Shown: positions 5,328 through 10,604 of the stretch, piece by piece
Numbering within the stretch: the first letter of the stretch is position 1
How the letters are laid out: the number at the start of each line of letters is the position of its first letter
NCBI GenBank assembly: GCA_009786175.1
Contig: WQTQ01000147.1
Location: 1 to 10,604, forward strand
Direction: 5' to 3'
DNA: 10,604 nucleotides
Origin: Bacillota bacterium
Lineage (GTDB): Bacteria > Bacillota_A > Clostridia > Lachnospirales > WQUN01
Notes under the pieces: generated by a model
The model's database searches: none
Told to the model about the DNA's origin: nothing
The model's input: only the letters and a program-made list of their open reading frames with translations
Position numbers and translations under genes: made by a program

Positions 5328-7094
5328 TCACGCCTGATACTTATTAAACCTAAGCACCATAGTAGTACCTTCCCCCATTTGGCTGGTAACATGAACCCGC
5401 CCGCCATGCTCTTCCATAATCTCTTTTACTATAGCAAGCCCAAGTCCTGTGCCGCCCATGGCACGGGCACGGGCCTTATCTACACGATAAAACCGTTCAA
5501 AAATATGGGGAATACTCTCTTGCGGGATACCCATACCTTGATCTTGTATAAAAATGCGATAATATTTATCAGTTGTTTCCATAGTTACCCGAATAGTAGT
5601 ATTTTCCGGGCTGTACTTAATGGCATTTGACAAAATATTGGTAATAACCTGGTTTATACGTGATGCATTTGCTTCTACAAAGCAAGGAACTGGTGATGTT
5701 TCTATTTCAATTGTCTGCATCTTTGTATTTGCTAAAAACTGGCTTTGATGCACTGCAAGGCGTAATAATGCCACAATATCTACAACATCCATTTCCAAAG
5801 CAGCTTGCTTGCTGTCTATGCGTGAAAGTTCCAATAAATCTGATACAAGAAGGGTCATGCGCTGGGCTTCATCGTCTATTACTTTCAAAAAGCTTTTGGC
5901 TGTTTCTTTGTCTTCCATTGCGCCGTCCATCAAAGTTTCGGCGTATGTGCGTATAGACGTTAAAGGCGTACGCAGCTCGTGAGATACATTGGCCACAAAT
6001 TCCTTACGCATATTATCCAGCTTAACTTGGCGGGATACATCCTGCAATACAATAATATAACCGTCCGCCGCGTCAGACTGGCTTGCATATGATGTTACAC
6101 AGGCCAGAATAAAGTGGTCTTTATCTTGGTAAGTAACTTCCCGTATTTCTTCCGGCTGCAGGTTATAAATGTCATCCGAATCGAAACCTAAAAGCTCTAA
6201 AATACTTTGCAGGTTAGAATTTAGCAAATCTACCCCATGCAACAGTTCCAGGCTTGCGTTATTCGCATGGGAAAGAGTGCCTGCCGCATCATACGCAAGC
6301 ACCCCATGGGAAGTATTTTGCAATATCGCTACGCTTTTATTTTTCTCGCGCGTTATACTCATCAATGAGTTATGCAGTTCTTGTGCCATGTAGTTAAAAT
6401 CCTGGGCAAGCTGCCCAATTTCATCTTTACTGTTAACCACCATTTTGCTGGAAAAATCGCCCGAAGCAATTGCCTTTGTATGCCGTGTAAGGTTTATAAT
6501 TGGCTCGGTAATTGCATTTGCAAGGAAAAACCACATAATTAAAGTCAGCACAATTGAAACAAGCACCATAACTACAAGAATGAGAGCAATACTGGCAAGG
6601 CTTTCATTCATGGCTTTGGTGCTGGTTCGTGTATAAATATAAAAATTTTCATCATCACGGGTTACAGGCATAGCAAAGCTAATCCATTGCTGCCTGTCTC
6701 TGCCCGCAATATCTTGGCCGGGCCGCCCAACTACAGCCCGTGCCTCACCGGCAAAGGCGGCCACTACAGCCCTACTGTTGGGGCGCAAGGCCCTAAAAGC
6801 ATCCGGTGCGATAACAATCCCGGCCTCGCTTAAAATCATTCCCTGAATTTCAGACTCTTCATCGTGGCCAAACAGCAGTGTAGCCCAACCGGCGGCACTG
6901 TAAAAAGCATCACGTTCATACTCTTGTACAATTTCATTATAAATTTTGTTGCTTACAGCACGAAGATGACTTTCTGTTTGCTCAACATGCAATTCGCGCA
7001 TAGTCCAAAGCATTACTGTACCGCTTACTATCATTACGGCTAGTATAACGGCAGCATATATGGCCATTAACTTTACCTTAATGCTATTCATCAT
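5328..7094 (-). CDS. walK: sensor histidine kinase WalK
   Basis: A membrane sensor kinase of 588 aa that autophosphorylates and passes phosphate to WalR to control cell-wall turnover. Domains in order: transmembrane helix 1 (about 9-30); extracytoplasmic sensor (31-165); transmembrane helix 2 (168-192); HAMP (about 192-243, ending around DEIGQLAQDFNYMAQEL); PAS (about 250-355); HisKA with FVANVSHELRTPLTS, phospho-acceptor His372; and HATPase with the N box around ITNILSNAIKYS (485-495), DQGMGIP (518-524), FERFYRVDKA and GGTGLGLAI (547-555). All catalytic boxes are intact. The order TM-sensor-TM-HAMP-PAS-kinase and the length (611 aa in B. subtilis) fit WalK. The start is ATG at 7094, preceded by GGGGTGG (6-nt spacer); a TTG at 7109 is in frame, but that GGGGTGG would then lie inside the gene. 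walR ends 33 nt upstream and yycH starts 31 nt downstream. Confidence 0.95.
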   Translation of the reverse strand: MMNSIKVKLMAIYAAVILAVMIVSGTVMLWTMRELHVEQTESHLRAVSNKIYNEIVQEYERDAFYSAAGWATLLFGHDEESEIQGMILSEAGIVIAPDAFRALRPNSRAVVAAFAGEARAVVGRPGQDIAGRDRQQWISFAMPVTRDDENFYIYTRTSTKAMNESLASIALILVVMVLVSIVLTLIMWFFLANAITEPIINLTRHTKAIASGDFSSKMVVNSKDEIGQLAQDFNYMAQELHNSLMSITREKNKSVAILQNTSHGVLAYDAAGTLSHANNASLELLHGVDLLNSNLQSILELLGFDSDDIYNLQPEEIREVTYQDKDHFILACVTSYASQSDAADGYIIVLQDVSRQVKLDNMRKEFVANVSHELRTPLTSIRTYAETLMDGAMEDKETAKSFLKVIDDEAQRMTLLVSDLLELSRIDSKQAALEMDVVDIVALLRLAVHQSQFLANTKMQTIEIETSPVPCFVEANASRINQVITNILSNAIKYSPENTTIRVTMETTDKYYRIFIQDQGMGIPQESIPHIFERFYRVDKARARAMGGTGLGLAIVKEIMEEHGGRVHVTSQMGEGTTMVLRFNKYQA

Positions 7095-7127
7095 TGACGG
7101 CCACCCCAATTATTAGTTGTGGAAGCC

Positions 7128-7841
7128 CTACTGAATAATCCCATTACCAAACTCTTGGGTAAAGTAGTAGCCCACACCGCGTTTAGTAAGAATATAGGTT
7201 GGAATATCCGGGGTAACTTCCAGTTTGGTCCTAAGACGGCGGATAGTAACATCTACGGTACGTACATCGCCAAAGTATTCATAACCCCATACCTTTTCCA
7301 ATAATGCTTCCCTGGTAAATACTTGATTATTTTGGGTTGCAAGAAATTTCACCAGTTCAAACTCCCTGCGGGTAAGATCTATAATAGTATCGCCACGTTT
7401 TATTTCATACAAATCTAAATCCATACTTAATTCGCCAAAAAGCAGGCGGTTAGCCCCGGGTGTGGCAGACTGAGGCATGTGCGTACGCCGCAAATTGGCC
7501 ATAATACGGGCAAGTGTTTCACGTACGCCAAAGGGTTTTGTTATATAATCATCCGCGCCAAGTTCAAAACTTAATACCTTGTCCGCTTCTTCCGCTTTTG
7601 CAGTCAGCATTATTATGGGTACTTGGGACACTTTGCGAAGGCGTTGGCATACTTCATACCCATCCAACCCGGGCATCATTATGTCAAGCAAGACTAAGTC
7701 CGGGTTTTCTGAAAGGGCTAAGCTTAAACCTGTCTCACCGTCGTACGCGGTGATTGTTTCATAGCCTTCCTTACGTAAGTTGTAGTTTAGTATGTCTACA
7801 ATTCTTGTTTCATCATCTACAATTAAAATTTTTGCAGGCAT
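7128..7841 (-). CDS. walR: response regulator WalR, OmpR/PhoB family
   Basis: A 237-aa cytoplasmic transcription factor. The receiver domain occupies residues 1-115, with the acidic pair D9/D10, phospho-acceptor D53 (LVLLDIMMPGLDGYEV), T80 and K102 (DDYITKPF). The OmpR-type winged helix covers about 133-230 and carries DLTRREFELVKFLA and a recognition region (GDVRTVDVTIRRLRTKLE) very like that of WalR/YycF, ending TKRGVGYYF. Phosphorylated WalR regulates autolysins and other wall genes in Firmicutes. The start at 7841 is fixed by AGGAGG (7848-7853, 6-nt spacer) and by the receiver beginning MPAKILIVDDE; the frame is open upstream to 7916, but that part would overlap the preceding gene and has no family counterpart. 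It stops with TAG 33 nt before walK. Confidence 0.95.
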   Translation of the reverse strand: MPAKILIVDDETRIVDILNYNLRKEGYETITAYDGETGLSLALSENPDLVLLDIMMPGLDGYEVCQRLRKVSQVPIIMLTAKAEEADKVLSFELGADDYITKPFGVRETLARIMANLRRTHMPQSATPGANRLLFGELSMDLDLYEIKRGDTIIDLTRREFELVKFLATQNNQVFTREALLEKVWGYEYFGDVRTVDVTIRRLRTKLEVTPDIPTYILTKRGVGYYFTQEFGNGIIQ

Positions 7842-7875
7842 TATTATCCTCCTAACAGCCCATTTGGGCGCGATA

Positions 7876-7904
7876 ACTATGTTTTGACTTTTATCGTCTT
7901 TCAA
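7876..7904 (-). promoter_or_regulatory. possible walR promoter
   Basis: On the minus strand TTGAAA (7899-7904, five of six bases of the -35 consensus) is followed after 17 nt by CATAGT (7876-7881, four of six of the -10 consensus). It overlaps the last codons of the LysM-G5 gene and would give walR its own short leader of about 30 nt. The -10 is weak, so walR may instead depend on read-through from upstream. Confidence 0.3.
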
Positions 7905-9198
7905 TTGGTACTGCACGAGTGCCTATTTCTACGATACGGGTAACCGGCTCTTGAATAATTACTGCACCAAGCTGCTCTGTATCTGTTACTATGCCATTTA
8001 GCCGGGTAATCCGCTCTACAGTACGCATTTCGCCGGGGCTTCCCTCTTGTACAACATAAGTTGTAGATTCATCCCTCTCGTCGGTATACGTTGTTTCTGC
8101 CGGCATTTCTATAATAGAATAGGTTGCTATTTCATCTATGGTAATAACAGAAAGAATGGGCATCCTGGTTCGTACGGTAAGCACATCACCCGGATGAATT
8201 GTAGTACCCAGTGTTATATTATTAGTATTTGCGATATTTTCTGCTGTTGTACCAAAGCGCGTGGCAATATGCTCTAACCTATCCCCGCTTACTACTGTGT
8301 ACTGATAATTAACCATTTCTGTACGGTCTAATATTATAATAGCTTGCGAAGGGGTAAGTATTCCTTCATAGTCACGCTCTACATTTTTGTTTACTACTTG
8401 CCACTCTGTGGCAAATCTGCTATACACTGTGTTCTCGTTTATCCACTCTGCCTGTATGCGGTTTTCGATGTCTCTAATGCAATCATCACTACGTACTACT
8501 ACTTCCAATTGCCCGTTGATATAAACAGCCCTAACATTAATTTCGTAGCCTATGTGAAGGCCAAGGTTGCTTATCATGCTGGACCTTTCTATAACATTCC
8601 TGCCCGGGGCCCACCGTGAAGGCTCGACAGTAACTTGTTGAGTAAGGATAACTTCTGTGCGGTGGTTGTTTTCTAAATGCGCGATAAGTTCCGTTTGAAA
8701 ACTCTCGCTTGTGGTTTCACGGTTCATAGGAATATGCCCAACAGGGCGGCCATCCATGTAAACAGCCAAGGCATTATGGCTAAAAAGACGTATTCCAAGC
8801 AGGATAAAAAGAGTGCCAAAAATAACAACAATTACACCAATATTTAAACCCTGCCTAACTTTGGGACTCATTCCGCGTTTAGGGGGCTTGTACTCTTGGC
8901 GTGGTTTTGTGTCCCTGCCAAGCCTGGTTCCTGTTACAGGAAGCGGCCTGCGTCCGGGCGATTGCAGATTTACCGATAGATCATCCAGCTGACGCCGCTG
9001 GGAAGTTGGCTGCTCCGGCACACGCTTTTTGGTATGCGATTTACTTGTAATGTCGGGATCATTTGTTTTTAGTTCCGGAAGAGGAGATAATTTGCGTGTA
9101 GATACAGCAGGCTTGGCGGACTTCACCCTTGGCGGTGCCAGTTCGACCAACTGAGGCGCACGCTTTGTGCCGCTTGTATTTTTACTGTTTTTTGACAT
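7891..9198 (-). CDS. membrane-anchored LysM-G5 cell-wall protein
   Basis: A 435-aa protein likely fixed in the membrane and reaching into the wall. Residues 1-116 are a basic, Pro-rich, probably disordered cytoplasmic tail; 118-138 (LNIGVIVVIFGTLFILLGIR) is a transmembrane helix; 140-290 is an extracytoplasmic region of unknown fold; 299-342 is a LysM domain (YTVVSGDRLEHIATRFGTTA to HPGDVLTV), which binds glycan chains of peptidoglycan; 347-428 is a G5 domain (ITIDEIATYSIIEMP to TRIVEIGT), which is thought to bind N-acetylglucosamine-containing polymers. Related clostridial LysM-G5 proteins usually continue into an M23 metallopeptidase (HxH motif) after G5. This one stops at residue 435 and the next gene starts 49 nt later, so no peptidase is present. 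ATG 9198 is supported by AGGAGG (9206-9211). ispE ends 24 nt upstream and walR follows, which fits a role in wall sensing or binding. Confidence 0.85.
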   Translation of the reverse strand: MSKNSKNTSGTKRAPQLVELAPPRVKSAKPAVSTRKLSPLPELKTNDPDITSKSHTKKRVPEQPTSQRRQLDDLSVNLQSPGRRPLPVTGTRLGRDTKPRQEYKPPKRGMSPKVRQGLNIGVIVVIFGTLFILLGIRLFSHNALAVYMDGRPVGHIPMNRETTSESFQTELIAHLENNHRTEVILTQQVTVEPSRWAPGRNVIERSSMISNLGLHIGYEINVRAVYINGQLEVVVRSDDCIRDIENRIQAEWINENTVYSRFATEWQVVNKNVERDYEGILTPSQAIIILDRTEMVNYQYTVVSGDRLEHIATRFGTTAENIANTNNITLGTTIHPGDVLTVRTRMPILSVITIDEIATYSIIEMPAETTYTDERDESTTYVVQEGSPGEMRTVERITRLNGIVTDTEQLGAVIIQEPVTRIVEIGTRAVPIERR

Positions 9199-9222
9199 AC
9201 CGACGCCTCCTATATGGTTTGA

Positions 9223-10098
9223 TTATACTGTAGTTGTTACAAAAAATTCTGTGTCAGTATAAATCTGTCTTAATGTATCACAAGCTGCTTTGGCATTATT
9301 TTCATTAGTAAAATACGCAAACACCGTGGCACCGGTACCGGTCATTTCGGCACCAAGGGCACCTTGTTTTTGCAAACCGGAAATCAGTGCCGAAATTTGC
9401 GGGTGCAGGTTTGATGTGACAGGAGTAAATATGTTATAAAAGCTTCTAGTAAGCGCGCATATATCCCGGGACTTATATATTGAAACAAATTTGTCGATAT
9501 TCTTATTCGCATTACTAACTAAATTTTGATATTGAAGTTTAGCAAAAAGTTCTTTGGTAGAAACATGTACTTTGGGGCAAGCAAGAACTACGGAACAGCT
9601 AGGGTATGATGGCAGCGGTGTTAATTTTTCGCCGATACCCTGTGCAAATGCCGCACCACCTTGTATATTTACAAGCAAGCAGAACGGAACATCTGCCCCA
9701 AGAGTTTTACCTGTCTCTATAAGTTCGTCTATTGATAAGTTTAAACTAAAAAGCCTGTTAATTCCGTGCATAGTTGCGGCGCAGTCACTACTGCCGCCCC
9801 CAAGCCCTGCCCCCATTGGTATGCGCTTCGTAAGCTTTATGCGTACTTGATGACTGATTTTATATTTTTCCATTAACAGCTTTGCAGCTTTAACTACAAG
9901 ATTTGTATCGTCTGCCGGTAACCCGGGTATATTTATGTCAAGTTGAACCAAACCGGCACCCGGGGGCATTTTTTGCAACAGCAAACTATCAGAAAGATTT
10001 ACCGCCTGCATAACAGAAACTATTTCGTGATACCCGTCACATCTCTTACTAACAATATCCAAAAAAAGGTTGATTTTGGCAAAAGCTTCTACTTCCAC
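9223..10098 (-). CDS. ispE: 4-diphosphocytidyl-2-C-methyl-D-erythritol kinase IspE
   Basis: A GHMP-family kinase that phosphorylates CDP-methylerythritol with ATP in the MEP route to isoprenoid precursors. Family landmarks are the N-terminal AFAKINLFLDI with catalytic Lys8, the ATP loop PMGAGLGGGSSDCAA (94-108), catalytic Asp136 in LGADVPFC, and the C-terminal EMTGTGATVFAYF (251-263). I place the start at GTG 10098, giving 291 aa (typical is about 280-300), because homologues begin just before the AKINL motif and no in-frame ATG lies nearby. The frame is open to a GTG at 10176, but that would overlap rpsI and translate the terminator stem. The GGGGG of the terminator's 3' arm (10103-10107) is the only purine-rich stretch upstream, 4 nt from the GTG, so initiation looks weak. 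The next gene follows after 24 nt. No convincing promoter is visible upstream, so transcription may come by read-through from rpsI. Confidence 0.93.
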   Translation of the reverse strand: MEVEAFAKINLFLDIVSKRCDGYHEIVSVMQAVNLSDSLLLQKMPPGAGLVQLDINIPGLPADDTNLVVKAAKLLMEKYKISHQVRIKLTKRIPMGAGLGGGSSDCAATMHGINRLFSLNLSIDELIETGKTLGADVPFCLLVNIQGGAAFAQGIGEKLTPLPSYPSCSVVLACPKVHVSTKELFAKLQYQNLVSNANKNIDKFVSIYKSRDICALTRSFYNIFTPVTSNLHPQISALISGLQKQGALGAEMTGTGATVFAYFTNENNAKAACDTLRQIYTDTEFFVTTTV

Positions 10099-10127
10099 AA
10101 AACCCCCAGCGTTTGGCTGGGGGTTTT
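10099..10127 (-). terminator. intrinsic terminator after rpsI, abutting the ispE start
   Basis: AAAACCCCCAGC (10099-10110) and GCTGGGGGTTTT (10116-10127) form a perfect 12-bp stem around a 5-nt loop. The GC-rich part is 8 bp and on the minus strand it is followed by TTTT and then GTG. The symmetry of the A and T tracts means it could also act on plus-strand transcripts. It lies 15 nt past the rpsI stop codon, as expected for the end of the rplM-rpsI operon. Its last T is adjacent to the proposed GTG start of ispE. Confidence 0.85.
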
Positions 10128-10141
10128 GCAGTGTTAAGAAA

Positions 10142-10534
10142 TTAACGTTTTGAGAATTGTGGCGCACGTCTTGCACCTTTAAGACCGTATTTTTTACGTT
10201 CTTTCATACGCGGGTCGCGGGTTAGGAAACCGGCACGCTTTAAAGGCTGACGGAAATCGCTGTCTGCAACCAGCAATGCGCGGGATATACCATGGCGGAT
10301 TGCGCCGGCTTGACCTGTATAACCGCCGCCATAAACATTAACCATAATGTCAAATTTGCTTAAGGTACCTGTTAATTCTAATGGTTGACGCACGATTAAT
10401 TTTAGTGTTTCCAAACCAAAATAATCGTCTATACCACGTTTATTAATTGTAATATTGCCTTTACCCGGTAAAAGATAAACGCGAGCAACGGCGCTTTTTC
10501 TTCTGCCTGTTCCGTAATATGAAACTGATGCCAT
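10142..10534 (-). CDS. rpsI: 30S ribosomal protein S9
   Basis: A 130-aa ribosomal protein of the small-subunit head; its basic C-terminal tail reaches towards the P-site tRNA. It shows the expected features: [16 protein letters not shown] near the N-terminus, the central [20 protein letters not shown], the conserved [20 protein letters not shown] and the terminal FSKR ending in Lys-Arg. Full length. The start at 10534 is set by AGGAGG (10544-10549, 9-nt spacer). The upstream rplM stop codon overlaps this ribosome binding site, so the two genes are co-transcribed and probably translationally coupled. A strong terminator follows 15 nt after the stop. Confidence 0.98.
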   Translation of the reverse strand: MASVSYYGTGRRKSAVARVYLLPGKGNITINKRGIDDYFGLETLKLIVRQPLELTGTLSKFDIMVNVYGGGYTGQAGAIRHGISRALLVADSDFRQPLKRAGFLTRDPRMKERKKYGLKGARRAPQFSKR

Positions 10535-10547
10535 ATGCCGGCGCCTC

Positions 10548-10604
10548 CTATTCTAAATTAAGCACAAGTGCTTCCGGTTGTTGAGCTTGATGTTTGTGTT
10601 CCGG
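10548..10604 (-). CDS. rplM: 50S ribosomal protein L13, C-terminal end only
   Basis: The last 18 codons plus TAG of a gene entering from the right edge. They read [18 protein letters not shown], which matches the usual L13 ending (Pro-x-His-x-His-x-Ala-Gln-x-Pro, then a short acidic or hydrophobic tail). The position immediately before rpsI, with the stop codon overlapping the rpsI Shine-Dalgarno site, is the standard bacterial rplM-rpsI arrangement. Confidence 0.92.
   Translation of the reverse strand, partial: PEHKHQAQQPEALVLNLE

Noticed and set aside
9222..9227. A perfect TATAAT on the minus strand across the ispE stop codon
   Set aside because: The bases 17 nt upstream (AGAATT) do not resemble a -35 box and there is no extended TG, so I do not call a promoter for the LysM-G5 gene.
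10099..10176. An earlier GTG start for ispE at 10176
   Set aside because: It would overlap rpsI by 35 nt, translate the terminator stem, lacks a spaced ribosome binding site and adds 26 residues not found in the family.

Overview
The window looks like the chromosome of a low-GC Gram-positive bacterium, most likely an anaerobic Clostridia lineage rather than a Bacillus. The reasons are the AGGAGG-type ribosome binding sites, the walRK-yycHI cell-wall regulatory operon, a LysM-G5 envelope protein, ispE (non-mevalonate isoprenoid route) and the rplM-rpsI pair. The genus cannot be named from this sequence. Every long gene is on the minus strand, so the reading order is right to left.

Right half (about 3100-10604) is core genome. 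The 3' end of rplM and all of rpsI are followed by a strong intrinsic terminator. The next gene, ispE (CDP-ME kinase), apparently begins with a GTG immediately after that terminator's U-tract. Then come a membrane-anchored LysM-G5 wall protein, the response regulator walR, the sensor kinase walK, and the two membrane-anchored accessory proteins yycH and yycI. Gaps of 3-49 nt and clear Shine-Dalgarno sites suggest one envelope-homeostasis operon: WalK senses the wall, YycH and YycI modulate WalK, and WalR controls wall-remodelling genes. The MBL-fold walJ that follows yycI in many Bacilli is absent here.

Left third (1-3100) is an accessory, partly decayed region. It holds: (i) a large regulator with two XRE-like helix-turn-helix segments and TPR-like repeats, cut near its C-terminus by one in-frame TAG; (ii) a convergent 54-aa Sec-type secreted peptide containing PPNCILPPNC, whose stop codon overlaps the regulator's ancestral stop codon; (iii) a 58-bp almost perfect palindrome upstream of the peptide gene; (iv) a relic resembling a subtilin/nisin-type class I lanthipeptide precursor (FDDFDLD leader box, TCSCTC core), whose 3' end runs into (v) a frameshifted IS5-family transposase fragment. 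No lanthipeptide synthetase, transporter or protease is present. I read this as a peptide-signalling or bacteriocin locus damaged by insertion and point mutation. The regulator/secreted-peptide pair is the most interesting candidate system. Its pairing and function are inference from arrangement and protein features only.

Gene-free stretches: 1-330 holds only one weak small frame on the minus strand and possibly the end of an unrecognised gene. 721-934 holds the long palindrome and the peptide leader. 2887-3115 holds two overlapping hairpins and a possible promoter.
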